A DNA stretch of 64,000 nt from Actinomycetospora sp. NBRC 106378 (GTDB taxonomy: Bacteria; Actinomycetota; Actinomycetes; Mycobacteriales; Pseudonocardiaceae): the NCBI RefSeq assembly GCF_030269685.1, contig NZ_BSTT01000021.1, forward strand, positions 21,054 through 85,053, written 5' to 3'. Both the position numbers and the translations under genes were made by a program. Of the stretch, positions 50,146 to 58,167 are shown piece by piece (the stretch's first letter is position 1; each line of letters begins with the position of its first letter). The notes beneath the pieces were generated by a model. The model saw only the letters and a program-made list of their open reading frames with translations. It did not search any database and was not told the origin of the DNA.

Positions 50146-50935
50146 CTCCGCGGAAGCGCACCCGCGCCCGCCACTCGCTGCGGTGGGCCAGCATGACCGC
50201 GCCCGGTCGCATCCGGCCGAACTCCCGCTGGATCGCGGCGATGCGGTCGAGGACCGGGCCCCGGGTGCCCGCGGTCGTCGTGTAGGGCCGGGTGGTGGCC
50301 AGCGCGCCGACGCCGGCCCGGACGAGGGCGGCCTCGACGAACGCGACGGAGGGGCAGGCCGTGCCCGGGACGACGAGCTCGATCGTGGCGACGCCGTCGC
50401 ACCGGGTCGTGAGGTGGGCGGGCACGTCGGGCGCGGCGGGCACCGTCAGCGAGACCGGGCCGTGGGCGAGGCGCTCGTCGAGGGCGGCGAGGAACTCCTC
50501 GGGCGACGGGTGCAACGCCTCGGCGTCCACGAGCTCCATCACCCGGCCGCGCGTGGTGAGCAGGGCGGGCCGCCAGGAGGCCGGTCGGGCGAGGCCGCGG
50601 CGCACGGCCCCGACCACCTCGGCGTCGGGGTGGAACGTCAGCGCGTAGCCCGCGCCGGACCCGTGGAAGACCGGCGTGCCGAAAGCGACGGCGGTGGCGG
50701 CGAGGGAGCGGTCGCCCTCGGCGGCGAGCGAGAGCCGGTGGGTCGACCAGTCGGTGCGCCAGAAGCGGTCGAGCTCGGCGCGCTCGTCGATCGAGAGCCG
50801 CCGTCCGAACACGGTCTCCGCCAGCGCGTGGGCGTCCATGGGCTGCTCCAGCGGGACGCGGGGGGCGGAGCGCGTGGGACGGGGCGTCGTCATGAGGCCG
50901 GTGGCGGAGAAGATCGGATCGGTCGTGACGGGCAT
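50135..50935 (-). CDS. Hypothetical protein (unrecognised family)
   Basis: 266 residues from ATG 50935; a later ATG at 50893 is possible. N-terminus disordered. Main part: DAHALAETVFGRRLSIDERAELDRFWRTDWSTHRLSL ... VVPGTACPSVAFVEAALVRAGVG ... TRGPVLDRIAAIQREFGRMRPGAVMLAHRSEWRARV. The last segment has a faint Sua5/YrdC-like flavour, but no nucleotide-binding motif is seen, so I assign no function. Convergent with the DinB-like gene. Confidence 0.75.
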   Translation of the reverse strand: MPVTTDPIFSATGLMTTPRPTRSAPRVPLEQPMDAHALAETVFGRRLSIDERAELDRFWRTDWSTHRLSLAAEGDRSLAATAVAFGTPVFHGSGAGYALTFHPDAEVVGAVRRGLARPASWRPALLTTRGRVMELVDAEALHPSPEEFLAALDERLAHGPVSLTVPAAPDVPAHLTTRCDGVATIELVVPGTACPSVAFVEAALVRAGVGALATTRPYTTTAGTRGPVLDRIAAIQREFGRMRPGAVMLAHRSEWRARVRFRGGEQ

Positions 50936-51022
50936 CGCCGGGGCCTCCTGGGGTTCTCGGTGGTGCTGGGGAGAACCCTGCCCGGCGCGCGGTGATCCGT
51001 CCGTCCACCCGGTGACGATCGT

Positions 51023-51042
51023 TGTGTCAGGGATCCGACACA
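51023..51042. promoter_or_regulatory. Inverted repeat TGTGTC...GACACA
   Basis: TGTGTC (51023-51028) and GACACA (51037-51042) with an 8-nt spacer. Lies 88 nt upstream of the hypothetical gene start (50935) and 9 nt before REP-like copy C. Confidence 0.4.
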
Positions 51043-51050
51043 GCGCCTTT

Positions 51051-51087
51051 CCTGCCGCTGGATGACAGCAACGACGCTTTCCTGCCA
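51051..51087 (+). repeat. REP-like palindrome, copy C (37 bp)
   Basis: One mismatch (51057) from copies A and B. Lies between the hypothetical gene's promoter and the Crp gene's stop (51099). Confidence 0.8.
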
Positions 51088-51098
51088 CCTGGGCAGCG

Positions 51099-51746
51099 TC
51101 AGGACCCCGCCCGCTCCAGCCCCGCCGGGTCGAGCACCGCCACCCGGCCGCGGCGCAGCTCCAGCAGCCCCTCGGCCGCGACCGTGCGGAGCACCTTGTT
51201 CACCGTGGCGCGGCTGGCGCCCGCGAGCGAGGCGAGCTCCTCCTGCGTGAGCGGGATGAGGGTGGGCGTGGACTCGCCGCGGTACTGCCGCTCGAGGTCG
51301 GTCAGCCGGCGCAGCACGCGCGTCTCGACGGGCAGGTGCAGTGCCTCGACGAGCAGGCCCGAGAGCCGGCGGACCTGGGCGGCGAGGGTCTGCAGCACGA
51401 ACGCGTCCGCGCCCGCGTTGGTCCGGCGCAGCCGGTGGAAGGTCTCGGCGCCGAACGACCAGGCCTCGGTCGCCTCGAGCGCCAGCACCGACGCCGACCG
51501 GCGCGCGCCGGGGTCGATGAGCGCGAGCTCGCCGACCGTCTCCCCCGGGCCCACCACCGCGAACGTCACGGTGTCACCCATCGGCGTCGCGGCCCGCACG
51601 GCGACGCGGCCGGAGTCGATCAGCAGGAACGTGTCCGCCGGGTCGCCCTCGTGGAAGACGACCTCGCGGGGCGAGAAGCGGCGCCGCCGTCCGCTCGCGA
51701 GCACCTGACGCCGGTCCTCGGCCGACATGTCCGCGAGCAGCTCCAC
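51099..51746 (-). CDS. Crp/Fnr family regulator
   Basis: 215 residues from GTG 51746; ATG 51728 is a possible later start. Cyclic-nucleotide-binding jelly roll (FSPREVVFHEGDPADTFLLIDSGRVAV; VGPGETVGELALIDPGARRSASVLA), then winged HTH (LTQEELASLAGASRATVNKVLRTVAAEGLL). The binding-pocket Arg/Ser/Glu pattern (GELALIDPGARRSA) is cNMP-compatible, so a cAMP-responsive activator is likely. Divergent from trpS, 42 bp apart. Confidence 0.92.
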   Translation of the reverse strand: MELLADMSAEDRRQVLASGRRRRFSPREVVFHEGDPADTFLLIDSGRVAVRAATPMGDTVTFAVVGPGETVGELALIDPGARRSASVLALEATEAWSFGAETFHRLRRTNAGADAFVLQTLAAQVRRLSGLLVEALHLPVETRVLRRLTDLERQYRGESTPTLIPLTQEELASLAGASRATVNKVLRTVAAEGLLELRRGRVAVLDPAGLERAGS

Positions 51747-51788
51747 GCCCGGTAACCCTAGTGCGCGGGCCGGATAGGCTCGATCACC

Positions 51789-52850
51789 GTGAGCAGTGCA
51801 GGAGACGGAACGCCGCAGAGCTCGACCACGGCGGCGGCGACGCGGAAGACCTCCCTGACCGGCATCAAGCCCACCGGCGAGCCCCACCTGGGCAACCTCA
51901 TCGGCGCGATCGAGCCGGCGATCGAGATGGCCGCGGGCGACGACGAGTCGCTGTACTTCATCGCCGACTACCACGCGCTGACCACGGCCCGGGATCCCGA
52001 ACTGCTCCGGCAGTGGACCCGCTCGGTCGCCGCGACCTGGCTCGCCGCCGGTCTCGACCCGCAGCGCACCGTGTTCTACCGCCAGTCCGACGTGCCGGAG
52101 ACCTTCGAACTCTCGTGGATCTTCTCCTGCATCACCGGCAAGGGTCTGATGAACCGGGCGCACGCCTACAAGGCGGCCCGGGACGCGAACGTCGCGGCGG
52201 GTGAGGACCCGGATGCCGGGATCAACATGGGGCTCTACAACTACCCGATCCTCATGGCCGTCGACATCCTGATCATGGAGGCCGACCTGGTGCCGGTCGG
52301 GCGCGACCAGCAGCAGCACGTGGAGATCGCCGCCGACATCGCGGGCAGCTACAACCACCTCTACGGCCACCGCGGCTACCGCTTCCCGATCCCCGAGGCC
52401 GTGATCCCGCCCGAGACGACGGGCCACACGCTGCCCGGGCTCGACGGCCGCAAGATGTCGAAGTCCTACGACAACTACATCCCGCTCTTCCTCCCCGCGC
52501 CGAAGCTGCGCAAGCTGGTGCGGCGGATCCCGACCGACTCCACGCCCGTCGAGGACCCGAAGGACCCCGACTCGTCGGCGGTCTTCCAGATCCTCGCCCA
52601 GTTCGCTCCCGACGACGCGGTCGCCGAGACCCGCGCGCGCCTCGAGGCCGGCGGGGTGGGTTGGGGCGAGCTGAAGAACCAGCTCGCCGACGTGCTCGAG
52701 GAGCGCCTCGCCCCGATGCGCGAGCGCTACGAGGCGCTGATGGAGCCGGGCAGCGAGCTCGACGACGCGCTCGCGAAGGGCGGGCAGATCGCGCGCGAGC
52801 GGGCGAGCCGGGTGCTGCGCTCGGTGCGCCACGCCATCGGGATCGACTAG
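51789..52850 (+). CDS. trpS: Tryptophanyl-tRNA synthetase
   Basis: 353 residues. Class Ic Rossmann fold: TGIKPTGEPHLGNLIGAIEP is the HIGH-like motif, KMSKS is exact in GRKMSKSYDNY. DIAGSYNHLYGHRGYRF and GRDQQQHVEIAADI fit TrpRS. The first motif (GIKPTGxPHLGN) differs from the GIQPTADSFHLGN form I expect in most actinomycetes, so this may be a second or exchanged type. GTG at 51789. Whether it is the only copy cannot be told from this window. Confidence 0.9.
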   Translation: MSSAGDGTPQSSTTAAATRKTSLTGIKPTGEPHLGNLIGAIEPAIEMAAGDDESLYFIADYHALTTARDPELLRQWTRSVAATWLAAGLDPQRTVFYRQSDVPETFELSWIFSCITGKGLMNRAHAYKAARDANVAAGEDPDAGINMGLYNYPILMAVDILIMEADLVPVGRDQQQHVEIAADIAGSYNHLYGHRGYRFPIPEAVIPPETTGHTLPGLDGRKMSKSYDNYIPLFLPAPKLRKLVRRIPTDSTPVEDPKDPDSSAVFQILAQFAPDDAVAETRARLEAGGVGWGELKNQLADVLEERLAPMRERYEALMEPGSELDDALAKGGQIARERASRVLRSVRHAIGID

Positions 52851-52968
52851 CGGGTTCCCGACGACGGGTCGTCGCCCGGCTCACGCAGCACGGTGCAGAA
52901 CCGGTGCCACCGGCATCGGTTCCACGAGGTGCTCCGCGAGGCCAGGCGACCGGCCGCCAGGAAGGCGC

Positions 52969-53250
52969 TCAGCGCGCCGAGGGCACCTCGTTCATCCCCG
53001 AGTCGACGTCGCGGGGCCGGCGCTGCACCGGCAGGTCGTCGATCAGGGCCGCCGGGGTGTCCGGCACGTGCGGGATCTCGGCGAGCCACATGGCCATCGG
53101 ACCGGCCAGGTCACGGTCGCGGCCCTGCTCGGCGAGATCGCCGTCGACCACGGCACCCCGCCGCAGCAACGCCCCCAAGCCGAGGGCGGCCAGGACCGAG
53201 ACGGCGCACCACACCCCGACGAGAACGGCGACCCAGCTCAGGACCGTCAT
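52969..53250 (-). CDS. Small single-span membrane protein
   Basis: 93 residues: a hydrophobic N-terminus (MTVLSWVAVLVGVWCAVSVLAALGLGALL) then a polar, Arg/Asp-rich tail. No family recognised. The ATG at 53250 has GGAGGTTGGGGAG upstream, a strong RBS, and a perfect 16-bp palindrome lies about 50 nt further up. Confidence 0.6.
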   Translation of the reverse strand: MTVLSWVAVLVGVWCAVSVLAALGLGALLRRGAVVDGDLAEQGRDRDLAGPMAMWLAEIPHVPDTPAALIDDLPVQRRPRDVDSGMNEVPSAR

Positions 53251-53296
53251 CTCCCCAACCTCCGTGGTGTGGCGACTCGAGCTCGTCGCGGACGGT

Positions 53297-53312
53297 GACC
53301 GACCGGTCGGTC
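53297..53312. promoter_or_regulatory. 16-bp perfect palindrome GACCGACCGGTCGGTC
   Basis: Forty-seven nt upstream of the small membrane gene, a plausible operator. The stretch to 53484 holds no further gene with RBS and coding character. Confidence 0.55.
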
Positions 53313-53484
53313 GACCCTCCCCATCCGCGCACCGTGACTATCGCAGCACAACCGGTGATGAGGGGGCCAAACCACTCGATCGGACGCACAACCTGAGACC
53401 GCTGAACGCGTCGCACCGACCGCTGGGCTCCGTTCAGCCCCACACGGGGCGCTGATTGCCGGACCGTCGGCTGGCCCGGACGGC

Positions 53485-53925
53485 TCACCCCCGCCCGTCG
53501 TCAGGACCCGCCCGGAGCGCCGCGCCGATGCGTTCCGCGACCGCGTCGGCCTCGTTCGTGTCCGGGTAGGGGTGACGCGGGCCGAGGAAGAAGCGCAGCC
53601 CGTCCTTCGGACGGCGTGGGACGACGTGCAGGTGCAGGTGCGGCACCGACTGACTCACCACGTTGTTGATCAGCACCAGTGAGCCAGGTGCGTCCATCGT
53701 CGTCTCCACGGCCCGCTCGAGACGCTGGGCGAGGGCGAAGAAGCCGGGGACCTGGTGGGGCGGGAGGTCGGCGAGGGTGGTGACGTGCTCCCGCGGGACC
53801 AGGAGCACGTGCCCGGGGAAGATCGGCTTGACGTCGAGGAAGGCGACCGTCGAGGCGTCGCGGTGGACCTCGTGGGCGGGCGCGTCGCCGGCCACGATCG
53901 CGCAGAAGGCACACGGTTTGGGCAC
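53485..53925 (-). CDS. HIT family hydrolase
   Basis: 146 residues. N-terminal Cys-x2-Cys in KPCAFCAIVAG (a zinc site in many HIT proteins), VAFLDVKPIFPGHVLLVPREHVTTLADL, and the histidine triad SVPHLHLHVVPR. Hydrolyses AMP- or ADP-linked nucleotides (HinT/galactose-1-P uridylyltransferase-like fold). GTG at 53925. Divergent from the amidotransferase gene. Confidence 0.93.
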   Translation of the reverse strand: MPKPCAFCAIVAGDAPAHEVHRDASTVAFLDVKPIFPGHVLLVPREHVTTLADLPPHQVPGFFALAQRLERAVETTMDAPGSLVLINNVVSQSVPHLHLHVVPRRPKDGLRFFLGPRHPYPDTNEADAVAERIGAALRAGPDDGRG

Positions 53926-53967
53926 GCGACCAGGATGGTCGCGGGCCCTCGGCGCGTTACACCGGGT

Positions 53968-54696
53968 ATGGCTCCCTCCCCCACCCTGCTCGTCATCGGC
54001 CACGACGCGTCCCCCGAGACCGTGCGGGTGCAGTCCGGCACCCTCGGCAGCTGGGCGCGGGAGCGTGGCATCACGGTGATCCCGGCGGTGGCGGGCACGG
54101 AGCTCCCGGATCCCTCGACCGTCGACGCCGTCGCGGTGCTCGGCTCGGTGCAGGGCGCGTGGGACGACTCCGTCCCGTGGCTCGCCTCCGAGATCGCCTA
54201 CCTGGAGCGCGCGATGGCGGCCGACGTTCCGGTCCTCGGGATCTGCTTCGGCGGTCAGCTGCTCGCCCGCGTGCTCGGCGGCAGCGCGAACCCCGCCGAC
54301 GGGCGGCACGAGAACGGCTTCCGCAGCATCACGACGTTCTGCGACGCCATCGACGAGGGCCCGTGGATGGAGTTCCACTTCGACTCCTTCACCGCCCCGC
54401 CGACCGCCGAGGTCCTCGCCCGGTCCGAGCGGTGCGACCAGGCGTTCCGCCTCGGCCACCACCTCGGCGTCCAGTTCCACCCCGAGATCACGCCGGCGGA
54501 GTTCGAGATCTGGGCCGCCCGCTGGACCGGCAGCCCGCTCGAGGACCGCTTCGACGAGCTCGGGATCACGACGGCGGGTCTGCGGGCCGAGGTCGCGGAG
54601 CGTGCCGAGTCCTCGCGCGTGCGGTCGTGGCGGCTGTTCGACGACTTCGGCGCGCGGGCCGGGCTGCTCCCGACGACGGCGGAGGCGCGGGCATGA
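53968..54696 (+). CDS. Class I glutamine amidotransferase (GATase-1)
   Basis: 242 residues. Nucleophile Cys in VLGICFGGQLLARVLGG and His/Glu in LGVQFHPEITPAE form the triad. Stand-alone GATase domain (GMP-synthase- or PuuD-like) giving ammonia to an unknown acceptor. The stop overlaps the ATG of the next gene by 4 bp. Divergent from HIT with 42 bp between starts. Confidence 0.9.
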   Translation: MAPSPTLLVIGHDASPETVRVQSGTLGSWARERGITVIPAVAGTELPDPSTVDAVAVLGSVQGAWDDSVPWLASEIAYLERAMAADVPVLGICFGGQLLARVLGGSANPADGRHENGFRSITTFCDAIDEGPWMEFHFDSFTAPPTAEVLARSERCDQAFRLGHHLGVQFHPEITPAEFEIWAARWTGSPLEDRFDELGITTAGLRAEVAERAESSRVRSWRLFDDFGARAGLLPTTAEARA

Positions 54697-55595
54697 GCGT
54701 GCGTCTGGGCATCGGGGCGGCCGTGACCGACGACGAGCCGGCGGTGGCCACCCGCGACCTCGTCGACGGGTGCGAGCGCCGCGGGATCGACTCGGTGTGG
54801 TTCCCCGACCGGGTCGCGGCGCCCGCGATCGAGCCCCTCACCGCGCTGGCGTGGGCGGCGGGCCGCACCGAGCACCTCAAGCTCGGCACCGGGGTCGTCG
54901 TGCTCCCGGGCCGCAATCCGGCCGTCGTCGCCCACCAGCTCGCCTCGCTCGCCGCCCTCGCGCCGCGACGCATCCTGCCGGTGTTCGGCCTGCAGCCCGC
55001 GACGCCTGCGGAGCGGACGATGTACCCGGTCGGCGGGCGGCGCGCGGACGTCTTCGAGGAGGCGCTCGTCGTGGTCCGGCGGCTGCTCACGGAGCCGGTC
55101 GTCACCCACCACGGGCCGTTCTTCCAGCTCGACGAGGCCGTCGTCGAGCCGCGTCCGACGAAGCCGCTCGACCTGTGGCTCGGTGGTCTCGTGCCCGACG
55201 CACTCCGGCGCGTGGGACGCCTCGGCGACGGGTGGCTCGCGTCGTTCGTCACGCCGGCCGAGGCGGGCGCCGCGCGACAGGTCATCGCCGACGCCGCCGA
55301 CGCGGCCGGGCGTGCCGTGGAGGACGACCACTACGGGACCAACCTCCTCGTCCTGCCCGAGGGGGCGACGGACGAGGAGCTCGCGCGCGCCCGGGCAGCC
55401 ACCGCCCGCCGCCGGCTCGACACCGAGCACCCGGAGAAGCTCGTCGCCCCCGACTGGGCCACGGCCAAGGACCTGGTCGGCGAGTTCGTCGACGCCGGGA
55501 TCACGAAGTTCGTGGTGCGCCCCGCGGTGTCGCCGCACTCGTGGGGCGGGTTCCTCGACGGGTTCGCCGCCGAGCTCGCCCCGCTGCAGACCTGA
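54693..55595 (+). CDS. LLM-class F420-dependent oxidoreductase
   Basis: 300 residues. Luciferase-like TIM barrel with SVWFPDRVAAPAIEPLTALAWAAGRTEHLKLGTGVVVLPGRNPAVVAHQLASLAALAPRRILPVFG (read in pieces: LGTGVVVLPGRNP, HQLASLAAL). ATG at 54693 overlaps the amidotransferase stop. Substrate unknown. In an operon-like pair with the GATase, so both may modify one metabolite. Confidence 0.88.
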   Translation: MSVRLGIGAAVTDDEPAVATRDLVDGCERRGIDSVWFPDRVAAPAIEPLTALAWAAGRTEHLKLGTGVVVLPGRNPAVVAHQLASLAALAPRRILPVFGLQPATPAERTMYPVGGRRADVFEEALVVVRRLLTEPVVTHHGPFFQLDEAVVEPRPTKPLDLWLGGLVPDALRRVGRLGDGWLASFVTPAEAGAARQVIADAADAAGRAVEDDHYGTNLLVLPEGATDEELARARAATARRRLDTEHPEKLVAPDWATAKDLVGEFVDAGITKFVVRPAVSPHSWGGFLDGFAAELAPLQT

Positions 55596-55661
55596 GGCCG
55601 CACAGGGCCCGCACAGGCCGGACATACGCCCTGATCAAGGCCGCGCCGCACGCTCGTCGTC

Positions 55662-57749
55662 ATGAGCCTGCTCGCCGCGGACCGGAACGAACGACGCGTT
55701 CGTGCATCTGGAAGCCACGAACGCGTCGTTCGTTCGACCGCGCGCTGGTACCCCGGGGCGCTGGCGGCCCTGCTCGCCGGCACGGCGGCGCTGTACCTGG
55801 TCGGCCTGTCCGCCAGCGGCTGGGGCAACGCCTTCTACGCGGCGGCGGCCCAGGCGGGCGGGCAGTCGTGGACGGCGTGGTTCTTCGGCGCCTCGGACGC
55901 CCCGGCGTCGATCATGGTCGACAAGCCGCCCGCCTCGCTGTGGGTGATGGGGCTGTCGGTGCGGCTGTTCGGGTTGTCGTCGTGGTCGGTGCTCGTGCCG
56001 CAGGCGCTCATGGGCGTCGCCGCGGTGGGGCTCCTGACGGCGGCCGTGCGCCGCTGGTCGGGTCCGGTCGCCGGGCTCCTGGCGGGCCTCGCGTTCGCGC
56101 TGACGCCGGTCGCGGTGCTGATGTTCCGATTCGACAACCCCGACGCCCTGCTCTGCCTGCTGCTCGTGGCCGCCGCGTATGCCACGGTGCGCTCGATCGA
56201 CGCGGCCACCCTGCGGGCGTCCACCTGGTGGCTGGTCCTCGCGGCCGCCTGCGTCGGGACGGGCTTCCTGACGAAGTCGCTGCAGGCCTTCCTCGTCCTG
56301 CCCGCCCTCGCGGCGGTGCACCTCGTCGCCGGGCCGGGCACCGTGCGTCGTCGCCTGGTCGCACTGCTGCCCGCGACGGCGTCGCTGCTGGTGTCGGCGG
56401 GCTGGTGGGTCGCGGTCGTCGAGCTGTGGCCGGCGTCCTCCCGCCCCTACGTCGGCGGCTCGCAGGACGACAGCGTGCTGTCGCTCGCCTTCGGCTACAA
56501 CGGCGTCGGACGCCTCACCGGCGACGAGACCGGTCAGCTCGGTGGAGGCGGCGGTTTCGGCGGCGGGATGGGCGCCGGGATGGGTGGCGGCGGGCGCGGG
56601 ATGGGCGGTGCCACCTCGACGGACTCGTGGTCCGCCCTCGTCACCGGCTCGATGGCGAACCAGGTGTCGTGGCTGCTGCCGCTCGCGCTGATCCTGGGCG
56701 TCGCGCTGCTCGTGTGGGTCGGGCGGGCGGCCCGCACCGACCGGCGGCGGGCGGCCGTGCTGCTGTGGGGCGGGTCCCTGCTGGTGACGGGCGGGGTGTT
56801 CAGCCTCGCTGCGGGCATCATCCACCCCTACTACGCGGTGGCGCTGGCCCCGTGGATCGCGGCGCTGGCCGCCGTGGGTGCGGTCGAGGCGTGGCGGGCC
56901 CGGGCCCGGTGGACGCTGGCGGTCGCCGTCGCGGTCACCGCCGGGTGGGCCTGGTACCTGCTCCGGGAGACCCCGACCTTCGTGCCCTGGCTGCGGGTCG
57001 TGGTCCTCGTCGCGGGCGGCCTCGCGGTCCTCGGCGTCGTGCTCGCGGGGCGGGTGGGCCGCCGGGGTGTCACGCTCGGGGTCCTCACCGCCGCCCTCGT
57101 CGCGGGGCTCGGCGCACCGGCCGCGTACGCCGGGGTCACGGCCGCCACGGCGCACACCGAGATCATCCCGACGGCAGGTCCCTCGTCCGGCTTCGGCGGC
57201 CCCGGGCGGGGTGGACCGGGCGGACCGGGGCAAGGCGGTCCGGGACAGGGCGGTCCGGGCCGTCCCCCCGGTGGCAGGAACGCGTCGTTGCCGGCGTCCA
57301 GTGGCAGCAACGACGCTTTCCTGTCACGAGCGGGTGGGGGGCGCGGCGGGCCCGGCGGGCCCGGCGGCGCGATGCAGCTGCTCCGGGCGTCCGAGCCGTC
57401 GGCGACGCTGACGTCCTTCCTGCAGGCCGGATCGGGCGGCTACACCTGGGTGGCGGCGACGGTCGGCTCCATGCCGGCCGCCGGCTACCAGCTCGCGAGC
57501 GGGTCGCCCGTGATGCCGCTCGGCGGCTTCAACGGCACCGATCCCTCCCCCACCCTCGCCGCCTTCCAGCAGCTGGTCGAGGCCGGGCGGGTGCACTACT
57601 TCCTCGGCGAGGGCCTGACCTCGGTGCCCGACACGGGCGGGTCCGACGCCACCGTGCAGATCACCGCCTGGGTGAAGCAGCACTACCGGCCGACCACCGT
57701 GGGCGGGACGGTCGTCTACGACCTGACCGCACCCGCCGTCGGGACCTGA
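55662..57749 (+). CDS. GT39-type (PMT/ArnT-like) polytopic glycosyltransferase with palindrome insertions
   Basis: 695 residues, about 12 spans. GT-C signature near residue 90 (SDAPASIMVDKPPASLWVMGLSVRLFGL, with Asp of the donor site) and FRFDNPDALLCLLLVAAAYATVRS. A Gly/Met-rich loop lies near 300, and a soluble C-terminal segment (SGGYTWVAATVGSMPAAGYQLASG, VHYFLGEG) resembles mycobacterial/actinomycete 'PMT-like' mannosyltransferases. Two palindromic repeat elements are read in frame: at 55685-55735 (codons 9-25) and at 57272-57326 in the Gly-rich linker (GGRNASLPASSGSNDAFLS). Stop codon abuts the PPOX stop (TGATCA). Confidence 0.85.
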   Translation: MSLLAADRNERRVRASGSHERVVRSTARWYPGALAALLAGTAALYLVGLSASGWGNAFYAAAAQAGGQSWTAWFFGASDAPASIMVDKPPASLWVMGLSVRLFGLSSWSVLVPQALMGVAAVGLLTAAVRRWSGPVAGLLAGLAFALTPVAVLMFRFDNPDALLCLLLVAAAYATVRSIDAATLRASTWWLVLAAACVGTGFLTKSLQAFLVLPALAAVHLVAGPGTVRRRLVALLPATASLLVSAGWWVAVVELWPASSRPYVGGSQDDSVLSLAFGYNGVGRLTGDETGQLGGGGGFGGGMGAGMGGGGRGMGGATSTDSWSALVTGSMANQVSWLLPLALILGVALLVWVGRAARTDRRRAAVLLWGGSLLVTGGVFSLAAGIIHPYYAVALAPWIAALAAVGAVEAWRARARWTLAVAVAVTAGWAWYLLRETPTFVPWLRVVVLVAGGLAVLGVVLAGRVGRRGVTLGVLTAALVAGLGAPAAYAGVTAATAHTEIIPTAGPSSGFGGPGRGGPGGPGQGGPGQGGPGRPPGGRNASLPASSGSNDAFLSRAGGGRGGPGGPGGAMQLLRASEPSATLTSFLQAGSGGYTWVAATVGSMPAAGYQLASGSPVMPLGGFNGTDPSPTLAAFQQLVEAGRVHYFLGEGLTSVPDTGGSDATVQITAWVKQHYRPTTVGGTVVYDLTAPAVGT
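55685..55735. repeat. 20-bp perfect palindrome inside the glycosyltransferase N-terminus (REP-like copy E)
   Basis: Arms 55685-55704 and 55716-55735 are exact, loop CATCTGGAAGC. Flanked on both sides by GACCG (55680-55684 and 55736-55740), which would be a 5-bp target duplication. Shares GCGTCGTT with copies A-D. Confidence 0.7.
57272..57326. repeat. REP-like palindrome, copy D, inside the glycosyltransferase
   Basis: 57272-57308 matches copy A (31 of 37 bp). It adds a second arm (57302-57326) so that a 23-bp imperfect hairpin forms. Translated in frame within a Gly-rich linker, so tolerated. Confidence 0.75.
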
Positions 57750-58160
57750 TCAGCGGGAGCCGAGGACCCGCGTCAGCGTGATCTCCAGGACCACGCGGCG
57801 CGGGTTCTCGCGCGGGGTGCGGTAGCGGGCCGCGTAGCGGGCCTCGGCGTCGGCGACGGACGCCGGGTCGTCGCGGACCACCGCGAGCCCCTCCAGGGTC
57901 GACCAGCGCCCGCGGTCGACCTGGCTCACCGCCACCCGGGCGCCCCCGTCGCCGGCCAGCCGCACGTGGGCGGCCTTGCGGCTGGGTCCGGAGGTGATGA
58001 TGCGGGCGGTCGCGGTGTCGAGGTCGAGGGTGCATCCCACCGGCACGACGTGCGGGCTGCCGTCGCGGCGCAGCGTGGTGAGGGTGCACAGGTGGTACTC
58101 GCGCCAGAACTCGGCGAACTCCTCGCCGCGGGCGTGCAGGTCTGCGGAGGTGACGCTCAC
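57750..58160 (-). CDS. PPOX-class F420-dependent oxidoreductase
   Basis: 136 residues from GTG 58160. EYHLCTLTTLRRDGSPHVVPVGCTLD is the flavin-barrel start; ARIITSGPSRKAAHVRLAGDGGARVAVSQVDRGRWSTLEG fits the F420-binding group (TIGR03618-like). Seven nt after the SDR stop on the same strand, so probably one unit. Confidence 0.85.
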   Translation of the reverse strand: MSVTSADLHARGEEFAEFWREYHLCTLTTLRRDGSPHVVPVGCTLDLDTATARIITSGPSRKAAHVRLAGDGGARVAVSQVDRGRWSTLEGLAVVRDDPASVADAEARYAARYRTPRENPRRVVLEITLTRVLGSR

Positions 58161-58167
58161 GGGGTGA

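Noticed and set aside
53251..53484. Several frames between the small membrane gene and HIT gene
   Set aside because: None has RBS, start and composition of a coding gene; they overlap the palindrome and promoter regions.
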